Shown here one piece after another: positions 1 through 14,341 of a stretch of DNA of 64,000 nt. The stretch is from Nematostella vectensis. Its lineage: Eukaryota; Cnidaria; Anthozoa; Actiniaria; Edwardsiidae. Position 1 is the first letter of the stretch. Each line of letters begins with the position of its first letter. The notes beneath the pieces are model-generated. The model had not been told where the DNA came from, searched no databases, and saw nothing but the letters and a program-made list of their open reading frames with translations. The stretch lies in assembly GCF_932526225.1 (NCBI RefSeq), contig NC_064048.1:7109015-7173014 (forward strand). Reading direction: 5' to 3'. A program made the position numbers and the translations under genes.

Positions 1-2639
1 ATCAAGATAGCTCGGGCTTAATTGAAATTGCACAAGCTCTGTGCTTGGGGAGGGGGGGGGGGGGGTTTGTGGTGTGACAACCCATGGTTTTTCGTGAAAA
101 TTCTTCCGTGTTTTGGTAAATCTTTGAAACATTTTCTGGTACCTATGCCACCGTATTTTCCCGTTTATTGTGCAGCTTCCGTTCCCCGCTGAATACGCCC
201 CTAAAGTAACCAGGCCCGTACCCAGGTTTTTCTTGGGGTGGGGGGGGGGTGCGAAATCCTAAAAAGTGGACCTAATTTTTCTGGGGTAGGGTAGGGGGGG
301 AGGGAGGAAGTTTTCTGATAAAAATCTGACAACCCCTGAAAGAACAAAAAGGGAATTTTTGCCTTTGTAGTATCTCCACGGGACGTTTATTTTCGGATTT
401 GGCTACAAATACAAGTCTGACATAATATGAATTAAAGACATACCAGAGTAATCTAGCTTATGCTTTTTAGATTTATCTACAAAAGCACTTCTATTGAGAG
501 TGGGGACCGAAAAGCACTGTTGGAAAGCTTGGATACCGCTGACTAGGTGCAGCTGTGTTTGACTTTTACGGGCTGTATAAAGCTCAGAATAGGGGGGGGG
601 GAGGTATCTGGTTTCAGTCTGTAATTTTTGTAAATTCAGCTCAAAAAAAGCCAGGAGTCAATGGGTTAATAAAAGTTCCATTAATGTACATTTGTAAAGC
701 TACATTATGACAAGCTTTGTTCTTGCGAAGAACAATGGATGAAACAGGATTTCAAAGATGGAATATAGTGTCAGACACAATTTTAGATAAGATGCAATGC
801 TGAAGATTTAATGTAGCATTTTAAGTGGTGATTTTCCATCCCCATGGGAATTAATATCTACAAATATACATCCAGTAATGCATTATATTTTGGTGTTTTG
901 AGAAACCCAATTCCAATGGAATAAATCTAAACATCTAAAATAAATGTAATGGGCAAGAGACTTGGAAAGAAAATCCTAAAAAGAAAATATAAGTGAAAGT
1001 TATAAATGAAAATTTCTAATTTAAAAATCAAATCTGTTCATTAATTTATTTTTGGTGTAGAGGGGAAATAGTAAAGAGCATCAATTGCATAAAAATAGCC
1101 AACAGGGAGAAGAAAAAGGAAGAAATATGACTCTTCCTTAAATGTTTGAAAAGAAAATATAATAACAATAGTGTGATAATTATATTCAGTACATTTCTAA
1201 AATAACCCCTTTCCCATTATCTTTAGGTTGATAGAAAACTGTTTTCCTTACAGATTTATTATTTAAAACGCAAAAGTTTGTTTTTAGTTTTATATTATAT
1301 AAGTATCTTGTTCTAAAAAAACCTATGAGTGTGTACTGCTGAATCACATAGTAATGAACTAGTCATTTGCACCCCCTCCCTTATGGTCCTGCAGAAGCCA
1401 GGGGTTAATGTGGGGTTTTAGACCACTTTTTAACCAGAATATGTCAAGAGGGGTGTTGGTATTGACTGTTTTTGACTCTTAACTTGGAAACAGGCTTTTA
1501 TTAAAGTTTAATCCCCCATCCTTCCCTGGGACCATGGGTGTGGGGGTATCAAATGACTAATGAATAAGAACATCCTACTATTCTCTTCAAGACATGATTT
1601 TTAATTCTCATGTCTTCCAGTCTTTAGCATTCATCTTGGCCCTCAGGTAGTTCCTGGTTCATAAAAGAGTGAAAACAATTATTTATTATTTCTTTCAAAA
1701 CAATCTTTTTATCAAGCCATTTATAATCTAACTAATTTTCCACAACTATTTGAAAAAAAAAATAAACACCTGAGATGCAAGATGCAGACAATAACAACAA
1801 TACATTGAAAATAGGGGGTTTTTTATCCTCGGTAAGGAAAATTTCTCTTGTAAGTTGAAAATGCTGCTGTATCTTCTAAGGATATGTATCTTCTTAGTAC
1901 TAAGAGCACAGGATATAAAGACAAGAACGGTCTTCTTTAGCAGTATTTGACAAATGCAACACGATATTGGTTAGCCTTTATGAAATATCTCAACACAATC
2001 AATCTGCCCTGAAGAAGTCTTATTAAAGACAAATTCCAGTTTTTGTTGTATCGTGTTTTATTCAACAAAATCAAGAATATAGATAAAACGAAGAATCTCA
2101 AAACAAAACCTGTTATGCTCAAATGATTTGATTACTAAGTTAAGTACTCGCATTCTCAAAGCATATACAAAAAGGACAACAAAAAGCCTAATAACTGTCA
2201 TATCCTCAATAGACAATACAAATCGTCGTCCGAAACTCACCTTGCATTGTTTTTTTGGGTCGCTTTCTTGTGCTTCTGTTCGCTTTTTAATGTGAACTGT
2301 TACTTGCTTAAATTTACTAGCTAAAACCAGATAAATCTTGGCGTGAATGAATGTTAGTAGATCTCCTCTAGCTGACTTTATCCTTAAGTCACAAAATTTG
2401 AGGCCGCGGCCGCGCTTAGCTCCGCTAAAATGAATCTTATACAGAATGGCAGCGAGTCTCATTAAAAAAACATGAAGCTAAATCGTATACAGATTGGCCG
2501 CGAGTCGCTGTTTATTGTATGCAATTTAAAGACATACATGAAAGTACTGTTTAAATGTTTGTATTTGATCCTGGAATAAATAGATTTGCTATGATCAGTA
2601 AATCTCAGGGATGGCAGTCATTATTTTTTGCTGCATTAG
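1..2639. other. Intergenic, no supported gene
   Basis: AT-rich DNA with poly-G tracts near 50-66, 240-250 and 590-601. No open reading frame here looks like a protein family I know. The one gene-like signal is on the minus strand at 2241-2460, described separately. Confidence 0.6.
2241..2460 (-). other. Weak candidate first exon (minus strand)
   Basis: Read on the minus strand, this GC-rich stretch ends in ACAATGCAAG followed by GTGAGTTT, which is a start codon in acceptable context seven bases before a strong splice donor. That is the shape of a 5' UTR exon carrying only two codons and one base. I could not find a convincing second exon between position 1 and 2240 (a possible acceptor at about 1636 leads at once to a stop), so this may be chance. 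Confidence 0.18.
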
Positions 2640-4250
2640 TTTGCTATTACTCGTGGTAAAAAAAAGTCCTCACCACAAATGCTCACATTATGGCTTTTTT
2701 TATAAATGGATTCTAGAGGGGGCACTTGTTTGAGGGGCTATGTGATGTGCTTATTCAATGAGGGGTGTATGTATACCTCGGTGTCAGAACCATCCCCAAA
2801 GGACTTCATTGTATCTAGCTCTGTTTTTATCATGATTTATTTTATCAAAAAAAGGAAGTTTTGTGACACAAATTGTGCTTAATACACAGGTTCTAACACC
2901 AAGTTAGAGCCATTGAGGGTGTATTTCATTGTGTGTGCAGACAAATAGAAAAAGGCATAAAGTGTAAACTAGGGTGAGGAAAAGGCATGGTAATTGCAAA
3001 GGGGTGGTGACTAAGGGTATGTCTAATTGGGGGTGCTGACACAGGTTGTGAAGATGAAGTAAACTTGTACCATGTTTGATTACTAGGCCTTGGAGATAAT
3101 AGGAGAATGGGAGTGTAGTCATACCCTGGTTACCAGAGGCTCCAAGCTTCACTAGAGCAGATATCATATGGAAAATATCTATTCATATTTGGTGATACTT
3201 CAGGCTTATTTTTTTTCTCGCCAGTCTCTATTATATGCGCAAAGAGTCTTTTTTTTATAAAAAGAGAACTAAATTAATTTGATTTGATAGGCAAGTCTAA
3301 GTGTTGAAGCTCCCTTTTAAAACTATAGTGATATTAAGAATTTATATGTTTGGGGTATATAGGTTTGAGTAATTGTTTGGGAGGTAAGTTTCTATACTTG
3401 GTATATTTTATGTATAGAACTCAGGTTTGGTTTTTTTTTTTTTTTTTTTTTTGGGGGGGGGGGGCTAATTTGACAAAAAGTCCTTATCGCAAATGCTTAT
3501 TTTAGCATATTATGCCCTTCTTTTCACCCCTCTTGTACCAGGTTTGATTACTAGGCCTTGGAGATTCTAGGAGTATGATTGTGCAGTAATAGATATCATA
3601 CTGTATGGAAAATAAATATTTATATTTGGTGATACTTCAGGCCCATTTTTTATCTCAGTGCCTATTGCACAGAGTTTGTTTGTTGTCTTTTTTATAAAAA
3701 TGGAAGAAAATTGACTTTATTTAATAAGCAAATCTGAGAGTTCAAGCTCCCTTATAGCAAGATTTTGTATGCTTGGGCTATAGAATTTAGGTTTGGTTAT
3801 TTATTTGTTAGGTAAGTTTCTATGCTTGGAATATTTTATGTATAGAACTCAGGTCTGGGTATTTTTGAGGATGAGTAGGGGGGGCTAATTCATCAAAAAG
3901 TTCTTATCGCAAATGCTTATTTTAACATATTATGCCCCTCTAGCATTAGATTTTAGAGGTGGGCACTGGTTTGAGTGGCTATGTAATGCGCTTACTCAAT
4001 GAGGGCTATTTTATAGTGTGTGCAGACAAATAGGAAACGGCATAGAGTGTAAAATTAAAGGTTGGGAAATGCATGGTTAGGGGAGTGAGGTTGTGATGAC
4101 TGAGGGCATGTCACATGTGGTGTGCTCACACAAGGTGCAAAGACAAGGAAGTAGAATTGTACCGGGTTTGATGACTAGGGCCTTGGAATAAATAAATAAA
4201 AGGGAATAAAAATAAATTAAATTTGATAAGCAAATTTTCCTTCTAAAACT
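2640..4250. repeat. Degenerate long tandem repeat, about three copies
   Basis: The same order of landmarks recurs: an AAAAAGTCCTTATCGCAAATGC-like start (near 2660, 3477 and 3895), a GGGCACTTGTTTGAG-like block (2719 and 3961), GTGTGCAGACAAATAG (2932 and 4018), a CTAGGCCTTGGA block (3087, 3553, 4170) and a TTTGGTGATACTTCAGGC block (3188, 3627). Copies differ by deletions and many substitutions. No protein coding is evident. Confidence 0.7.
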
Positions 4251-7200
4251 TTTTACGGGACTGGCAGAGAAAAGAAGAAGGAAAGGTCAAAAGGCAATTC
4301 AACCTCTGGCTCATTAGCCCCTAAAAACAGACTTTATATATTAATTTTCTGTTCAAGGTTCTATTTTAAAGGTTACTTGGAATTATTTTTAATTTTAGGT
4401 TTATCAATTAGGTTTTGTGCAGCATAATATTTATATCTTTAGTATTCTTCCGTAGGGTTTTGTCACTGTTCTCCAATTTTTTTTTCAGGCAAATCCCAAC
4501 TCAAGCAAGCTGCCAGCTTTAAAGGCATGATGCTAGGGCAGGATGTATTCATTAATACAGCTAAGTAACAAAAGATAGATAATAGAGTAGTTTAATTAAG
4601 AGTAGTTTATTTCATTCACCCTTTGACAAAGAGGCTGGTAAAAAAACATTGACCAACATTGGCCCTTATTGCAAATGGACTTAATTGTTTTTTTTAGTAC
4701 AAAAGAATATAGTTTCAATTTGAACTAATTATAACTGCACAGGGTTTTGTGAGCAATCTACTTTTCAAATAGCTGATATGAATACAGCTCAATACTTAGG
4801 ATGAGATGATATTTGCAAAAATTAACACCAATGTACCATTTGATCTTTCATGCAATTATTTCAAAGATAATTTAGCCCTGTACATGGAAGTGATGTGAAA
4901 TGAAAATATAGCTACCTTTTTTTAACCAACTGCATCTTTTTGTAATGCCACACCAAGCCCTATTTTATGTTTTGACACAAAAATACCAGGTGTACATACC
5001 CTTGAAACCATGATGCTTCAATATGGGGGTCTAGTGGGTCCATGGGCCTCCTCTATCGAGGGTCAGTGTTTTGTACGATCCACCCAAGACAAAGTGTCAA
5101 TTCAAAGAGTATTAGCCAAAAAAAAAAAAAAAACAGTAAAGAAGGTTGATAAAACTGTTTATCCAATATTTGTAATTTCTACCAAATTACTTGTATTACC
5201 CTTCAACTGAGAGAAAATTATAAAAATCAAGAAAATCTAGTTGTAGTGCAATGTGAAAGGAAGAAAGGGAATTTGGACAGTGTAGGCAAGTATGGAGCAC
5301 ATTTACTGGCAAAAACGATATGATGTATAGAAACGCGTTGTGTGCTGATATGGTTTTAAAATGTTAGAGAGAATAAAAAAGCACCCATTTTACTGTAAAA
5401 AAAAACTTAAATTCATTTTCAATTCTTCGATGTTCCCTATTGGATGATACCTCCATATACCCAACAAGTTTTTCCGGGTTAAACAACAATAAGAATATAC
5501 ATACACACATATTTCACTCTACACCTGTGCATCAAGCACTTTTCTATGAACGGCTTCACTCACACATTACATACATACATATATATATATAAGTATTATA
5601 TTATGGCTTAAATTGATTACATGCTGGCTCTTTTAGGCAGTGCCTAAATCTATATATTATTTTAGCAAATACTATAGACAGTAATGCAATAGCTTGCTAA
5701 CCGATTGAAATGGGTAATTTGTCAAACATTTTTTTCTGCTAGCATAAATAATGGCGGCCATCAGAGATGATAAACACATTAATTGTTAAAATCTGGCGTG
5801 AGTCATAAGCAACCAAGCATGTGATACGCATCTCGTTATCCCCAAAAATGCTCGATGACACTAAAAGACAATAGGATTCTGCGCGATGTGCGTATATGGG
5901 CTCAGTGAGCAAGCCATCGCACCTTCGAAAAGGTTTCCAAAGGCTGGTTAAGAGTACGAAGGTCATTTATTAATAGATCCGAACCCCCCTCCCCCCCTCC
6001 GGATCTTTGTTTCTAATGCTTTTCCCAGACGGATAATGTGTGCTCTAAGGCCATACTTAGCCTAAACGACGCTTACTTGAGCATCCACTTTTTCCAGAAT
6101 ACATGAAACATTAGCGTAACGTGCGAATCTCCTCTGTATTATAGTTATCAGCTCGCTCTTAACTAAAAAATCACATTCTGTCTATTCTCACTTTTCTTAG
6201 AAGCTTTTTTCCGTCGATTACATTATCTATTGTCCTCTAAAATTTATTCGGCTTTTTCGCGCGCAAAAGTATAAACTAAAAAATATTTAACATTACTATG
6301 CAAAACAACAAATGAATAAAATTTAATTTTACCTACAAACTCCCCTATTTTTTCTTGTTCGTACGATTTTTATCTTCGCTCGATACCCCTACAGTCCCCT
6401 GAAGTTGGTCCGATTTTGACGTTTAATTGATCTCGCTTGGACGTCGTAAATCATAGCTTGCCATTCTATGAAGCAGTGATTATTCCTTCGTTTTCTCTTT
6501 GACGGCTCCACAGCCAAATTATTCCACTTCGTCATTGTTTTACCCCAGATCGTAGCTGTCTCTCTTGTGCAACCTGTTTTACTCCGTTTTATGGCTGTAT
6601 CTCTTGTGTAATTAAAACAATAGTCATTAAAACAGTTGTACAGATCTTGTAACAAACATACATACAAGATTAACACAAATATTTCCGCAATCCCAAACAT
6701 CCTAAAATAAGGGATTATTTGCGCATTTCGACCACGGGTGAACGCTTCACTTCCTCACATTCGTTTTAGATTCAAGACGATCTTCGCAGATACACCAACA
6801 GCTTTCCCTAATTTCGGATCTCCTTGAAGTGCCATCCAACGTTGTGTTTTTGTTGGAAATTCCAGTACTTTGCTTTCAAATGTTTGCCTAGTGTTTGGCA
6901 GGTGTTTCTCACCACGTTATTGTAAACACACTTTAAGGGTTTTACCTTTTCTGTTTTTTCTTGCGCGTTCTTTTCTTATCAACTCGAGCAATATCGAAAC
7001 TTATCTCTTTTTGACCATCAGCACACAACTATTGACTTCTCAAGTCTTATGTAAATCAAAGCATGCTATTAAAAGCTGTCAAAATTTTAACGAGACTGCT
7101 TTTTTTCCTTCAGTAAATGTGGCGGCCACAGAGCAGGTAATAAACCGTTTTATCGGTGCTTTATTATAACGTGTAAAAGTTAACCGTATGTCTAGATCCA

Positions 7201-7329
7201 TTAGGCCTCGCTATCATCTCTCCCGGCAAATAAAAACGGAGATAGAGTAACCATAGACGCTATGAATGAGACTGGGGGGACTTCTGTCTTTCCTTTTATT
7301 TGTTTTAAGGGGGCAAACACCATGTTCCT
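4251..7329. other. Intergenic, no supported gene
   Basis: No conserved coding sequence is seen on either strand. A short (TA)n run lies at about 5577-5592 and pyrimidine-rich C tracts at 5980-6000. Open frames at 5739-5966, 6389-6700 and 6870-7169 have no recognisable domain and no codon pattern distinct from the surrounding DNA. Confidence 0.55.
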
Positions 7330-7616
7330 CAATAGGGGTGCGCTAAGAGATCACATGACCTTTTTCGGTGGCCGAATTCAAAACAAAATGATCAAACAAA
7401 AAAATCGGAAATGACTGCGCTCGTCACACCCGAGAACGACAAAGTAATCAAAGTTTAAATGAAACTGGACCCTTTCTGAAAAAAAAAAGGATTCTGGTTT
7501 CTTTCGTAAGCGCTGAATAAGTTGCTTTTTTGCTGTTATTTTGCCTCTAAAAGGCTGAGCGCGCGCTAGTTTGCCACTAAAACATTCGGTGACCTCTTAG
7601 CGCAAGTCCCCTATTG
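7330..7616. mobile_element. MITE, family A (copy 1)
   Basis: Terminal inverted repeats: CAATAGGGG then GCGCTAAGAGATCAC at the left, and GTGACCTCTTAGCGC then CCCCTATTG at the right. It has no coding capacity. A related copy lies in a CIAO3 intron at 60078-60281, so this is a dispersed non-autonomous DNA element. The superfamily is unknown. Confidence 0.75.
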
Positions 7617-7621
7617 TCCTG

Positions 7622-7632
7622 CCTATATAAAA
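7622..7632 (+). promoter_or_regulatory. Possible TATA box upstream of P1
   Basis: A CCTATATAAAA sequence lies about 760 bases upstream of the P1 start codon, directly after a MITE. The spacing would imply a long 5' UTR or an unseen 5' UTR intron. The match could be chance in AT-rich DNA. Confidence 0.2.
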
Positions 7633-8389
7633 TGCTTCTCTGCTGGGAACTCATGACACCAGTTCACCGCGGCCTTTCAACGCTCGAAAACATTAAAACA
7701 CTTCACGATCTTCCGGCGTTCGAGAAAAACAAAAGACACACTAATCTCGATTTATAGTCTGATAACCTTTTTGAGCCGAAGAATGCCCATCAGACAACAC
7801 ATTTGCTTGTTTTGGGGGTATTTTTACAACTCTCTCATTAGTAATGGTTATGTTTAATACAATAAAAATAAACGTCGTTAATTAAATTAGTCCAGTGCAT
7901 TTTAGTTTTTTTTTTATCTTAACATAAGTTTTTCAAAAGGCTATTCCAACACTGGGCATATAGAAGATCCTGTTTCTAATTACATGAATTAATTATCATC
8001 GCACGGAAAGGTACGGCCGATAACAAAAACTTGAAACCGGCGACTCATACACAAATCTCGCGAGCCTTAAGTAGAAATGTACACCACCAATTTAGCATGC
8101 AAACAATTTCCTATCTTGAGTGACCGTGAAACAATAATCGGTCCCATCTGTTTTTACAATAGGTTAATCCAGTGTTTGTTAGTACTTATTGTATAAGCCT
8201 CTACGCGATCACTGATTGGCTGAAAGAACAAAAGTGACCAACAATGACTTCAGGATATGAACGGTAATTGACCGCTCATCGTAACGTTGTTTATCATTGT
8301 TTATTCGTCACCTGGTAGTAACTTTTGAGCTTACTCCTTAAATTACTGTGGGTGATGATGGCAATTAAGGTGAGCAGAACTATTTAGAA

Positions 8390-9961
8390 ATGTTCGTGAA
8401 GTCTCGAGAGCCACCGTCTGTTGTATCGACCCGTGTGTTAAGAACTCATAGACTTAATGAAATCGAAACTTTTCGACTCCAGGAACGTATTCGATCAATA
8501 GTTGGCGAGGGAAAAAAAAACTATAGCTCGATCTCTGATGAGATTGATGGAGTTCGTGAGAATTTGAACAAGATCAAGAAAGTCAAGAACAACTTAGGAA
8601 TCAGCGTAGAAAGGAGAAAACTTCTTCGGGAAAAGGGCTACCGGGTTTTACCTATTCGTGGGCTCGGAGACGAGCCGATTGCTCTCCGAGGACCTGACGG
8701 CAAAAAGATCGAGTTGGCAGGAAGGCATTGTTACGATGGTGAACAGTTACGAAAACAGCTGAACATACGGTTTGAGGATCTCAATCTTTGTGAGGAGAAA
8801 CATGGGGATGAGAGTGTTAAAGACGAAGATGAAGTGATTCGCAGAAAAGACTTCGAATATAGAGTCATAGGGCCACCACTTCGGCCTGGGAGCCGTAGAA
8901 ACTTTAAGGATGTAAGTGATAAAGAATCGGAAAAAGAGCAAGAGTTATTGTTATTATCAGACACGCCAAAAGCCAAACGGAAAGTGTTAAAAATAAGGCC
9001 GCATACTGCGGTGAATAGGAGAGGATCAGAAAGGCGGATAAGCCGGTCTGGGAGCCGAGATGATATTCGTAGAGCAAGAAATGCAACAGCGTTTCACACA
9101 AGTAGCGTCATAACATGTGTGGAAGATGAATTGTATCATGTGAAAGGCAATAAAAAAATGGGACAGGACGAGACCCAAATCAGGGAGAAACAAAAGGAAA
9201 GCGCTAAAACTGTAATTTCCATCGAGGAAAATAATTATAATGAGATTAATCGTCCGGATAGTCAGAATTCTGACGGAACGAGAGACAATATTGAAAAAGA
9301 TAAATTTGAACACTTTGATGAAAGACTTGTCGCTGCAGTAGTAATGCAAAGCAGATCAGAGGCTCGAAGAAGTTCACGTCGCACAATGCAAACTGTGCAA
9401 GACACAACGGAAAACACTTTGGATAGAAATAATAATGAGATTAAAGTAACAAAAACTCAGCCAAGTCGGAGGATTTCGGTGTCGGATCCCAAACTGCTAC
9501 CAAGACGACCCTTAGTCGAGGAAACAACGAGCCCCTCCCCGAACTCATTCATAGAAGAAGCGAAGACCAACAAGTACCGTAAGCCTAGTTTAGTAGAATC
9601 ATCTGTCACTATGAAAGTGAATGGGGAGAAAGAATGCCGTAGGTATGATCTACTTTCACGAAAGCAACGAGGAGACTCAGTAAACTCCAGAGGTAGTGGA
9701 GCGACTGGGAAATCTATGCATTTCCAAGGTGTTCGCAGACCAAGTGTTGGAGTAAGAAAGGACGCACTTGCCTACGATGCGAGGCCAGATGTGGCACTTA
9801 GTAAGGGCTACTCCACTATGCAGATGACGATAGGTGGAAAACAAGTCAAGTTATTTGTACCGAAGTTCACTACGGAAGTGTTTGATGAAGTCGTGGACAG
9901 GGCACGGGCAAAATCCAACACGCGGCCGTCACGTGGAAACCCAGTCAGTCCGAATACGTAA
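8390..9961 (+). CDS. P1: unnamed basic protein, intronless, 523 aa
   Basis: I do not recognise a named family. The single open frame starts with ATG in context GAAATGT and matches the start of P2 and P3. Residues 7-13 (EPPSVVS) and an RTHRLNEIE segment are shared with P2; residues about 15-85 are charged and probably helical, ending in ERRKLL. A GSRRNF motif sits near residue 170. The middle (180-450) is rich in Lys, Arg, Glu and Ser and probably disordered. The C-terminal block, about residues 461-493, reads YDARP, then SKGY, TMQMT, GG and QVK, and is almost identical in P2. No signal peptide or membrane segment is seen. Presence of paralogues at 16.0, 19-21.8 and 26.1-27.1 kb argues that it is a real gene from a local duplication. 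Confidence 0.85.
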   Translation: MFVKSREPPSVVSTRVLRTHRLNEIETFRLQERIRSIVGEGKKNYSSISDEIDGVRENLNKIKKVKNNLGISVERRKLLREKGYRVLPIRGLGDEPIALRGPDGKKIELAGRHCYDGEQLRKQLNIRFEDLNLCEEKHGDESVKDEDEVIRRKDFEYRVIGPPLRPGSRRNFKDVSDKESEKEQELLLLSDTPKAKRKVLKIRPHTAVNRRGSERRISRSGSRDDIRRARNATAFHTSSVITCVEDELYHVKGNKKMGQDETQIREKQKESAKTVISIEENNYNEINRPDSQNSDGTRDNIEKDKFEHFDERLVAAVVMQSRSEARRSSRRTMQTVQDTTENTLDRNNNEIKVTKTQPSRRISVSDPKLLPRRPLVEETTSPSPNSFIEEAKTNKYRKPSLVESSVTMKVNGEKECRRYDLLSRKQRGDSVNSRGSGATGKSMHFQGVRRPSVGVRKDALAYDARPDVALSKGYSTMQMTIGGKQVKLFVPKFTTEVFDEVVDRARAKSNTRPSRGNPVSPNT

Positions 9962-11850
9962 AAAAAACCTTTGTAATGGAACATGCGGCCAGGGGCGGAT
10001 CTAGGGGTGGGTGCGGGGAACAATGAATTCGGCTCCCCCTTTCTTGAAACCCTTGCATCTCCATTTCCCTGCCTTATATGTACATCCTGCCATGGGTCAT
10101 GCCTCTTAGCCAGCAGCTTGTGTCTCAGCTTGATTTCAGAATCTCTGGCTGAGATTAACCTAAAGAAGTTTGGAGAAAAGCATTAAAGAAAAAACTGGTA
10201 ATTTCCTTACGATACACATATTATACCACAAAAACCTAATTCATAAAACCTAATAATAGGATACAAATATTATACCACAAAAGCCTAATTCATAAAACCT
10301 AAAACTAAAAATAGTCCCAACTAAAATTTTCTAAAATGATACCCATTACAGAAAATGAACATATGAACTTTGCTGTCTCATCTCTCTATGATCTGATGAG
10401 CCAGAGGTTGAAAGAGCTTTTATAGGAGAAGCTTCAAAGGGGGAAAACATTGCTTTTAAGCAAATTGCTCCTCTACAAAAAAGCTGTCTTGGCTTTCTAT
10501 GAAACCTGAATTTTACTTTTGGACCACATTATATTGTGACATGTGAAAAAAAAAAGAAGTTTTTTTAAGGTTTGTAAGAAAACATTGAGCTACCCAGGGT
10601 TATTGAAAATATTGAAGATGATCAAAACACGGCATATTTTTTAGGTAATAACAGATTCCCAAGGTCCTTTTTTTTAAAATCAAAACAGAATTCCAGAATA
10701 GTCGATTTAAATTTCAAGTGTTTATCAAATATATGTTGTTTTTCACAAATTGCTAATACTTAGCGTTTTAGGAGACCAGCTCTCAATTTCTTTAAGGTTT
10801 TAGGAAACCAGTTCTCTATTTTTTTCTCCAAAGAAAGCTGGAGTTTACTCAAGTAATTCATTTAAGCATTGCTCATCTTTGTGAGAATTTGACCAATCAT
10901 TTATTGAAATGAAAAATAACTATTGGTTTTATTTCTAGTATATCATAGCTGTCAACCCAAGTTGGACAGAAATCTTGTAAAATCGGATGAAATACAGCAA
11001 ATATGTGAAAAAAAAACCAAGAGAACAAAAGCGGATGAATACAGAAAATTTATGAACATTCTCACAAAAATTAGGTTAATGATGAGGTCCAAAATCTTGT
11101 GACAGAGTTGACAGCTCTGGTAACTTATATTCAATTCATTCATGAAAAGTAGTTATAATTTTCCTATGATAGATGGTGAATGGCAGATTTAGAGATCGAA
11201 TTTGATAAATACAGCCGAGAATATTTATTCCCTGAGGTAAGTACTAAAAGTATAAATTAAATTCAACAATGAAAAAGGTGTTCAAAGTTTGAAAAGAAAA
11301 CAACTCCGAAAGATCGTTCCACTAAGTACTTTAATGAAATACGCTAACTTACCTACGTCTGCCAGTGCAAGAACAAATACATAGAAGCACTTGTCGGAGA
11401 AGGTGTCCATAAAATTAGCTTGATTTTCCTTTCTTTACCCTGTTGTTTACTCTGACATTTCAGCTGACCTTGACTCGAGCACAAGACTTGACTCTGCAAA
11501 AATTTCAACCATGCTTTTACACAGCCTTTTGCACATAATTAGACAAGTTCATATCCGTTTTTAGCATCCCCACGAATGATTTTTTGCCAAGCACTTCTTT
11601 TTCGACAATTTTTTGCTTTTCTTCAGTCAGTTTTTGTGTGTTTTTGAGAGGGGCAGAAATACTCATCCGCCATATTGTTTTTGCGCGCTCTGGAGGCCTG
11701 TGCCGAGGCAGATCGCGGCTGGCTGGCTGGCTGGATGGCAGCTTGTGACAATGACGTCATTGACAACAAAAACTGAGTCGCCTAGTTATTTCTATACCTA
11801 TGGGGCTCCGCGCGCGGCCTACGCTTGTGAGCAGTTCTGCTGCTTTGTGC
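9962..11850. other. Intergenic, no supported gene
   Basis: AT-rich spacer between P1 and the Mutator-like element. A GGGGCGGATCTAGG sequence near 9991-10005, also seen at 32863-32877, looks like the end of a dispersed repeat but I could not find its other end. No coding feature is supported. Confidence 0.55.
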
Positions 11851-12008
11851 ATTTAAGGTGGTATGGTACCTCAAAAATGTAAAACGTGCAGTAATCATAA
11901 TACCCAATTCATTATGATGCCATAGAATTGCCCTCATTAAAAGGAGAAATATGACACCAAATTTGTAACAGTTGGTCGCCATGGTAAGAGAGCCACGCCC
12001 TTTTTACT

Positions 12009-13863
<1,855 letters not shown>

Positions 13864-14341
13864 AATAAGTTCACAGAAATGTTTAAAATCTTCTGTTTAG
13901 TAGTAAATATAAAATTGGAAAGTAAATACCTAAGTAAGGAGAAGCTGAATTGTAAGTGAAAGATTTCGTAATGATCACGAGCGCTAAAGAATTTGTAAAA
14001 GAGGCAGTAAAAGAGCCCGCGAAGCCCTAACGCCCGCGAAGCCCTAACGCTCACGAACAGTCTTGAGTTACACAGGGAACCCAAAACAATATAAATTCTG
14101 GTATTTTTTAGTAGAAAAGGCCACGTTTTCAAAGGAAAACGACGCGTAAACAAACCCGTTGCCAATAGCAACCCATCACCCAGAGCCAAAAAACTATTTA
14201 AAATCCACGTTTCTGAATTGCTTTCACAAACAAATACATTTTAAAGTTAAAATACGATACTTTATGCCTCTGATTCGAAGGAAACATTTTTTTTCTCAAC
14301 CCCATTCAAATTTCTCAATTTTGAGTACCATACCGCCTTAA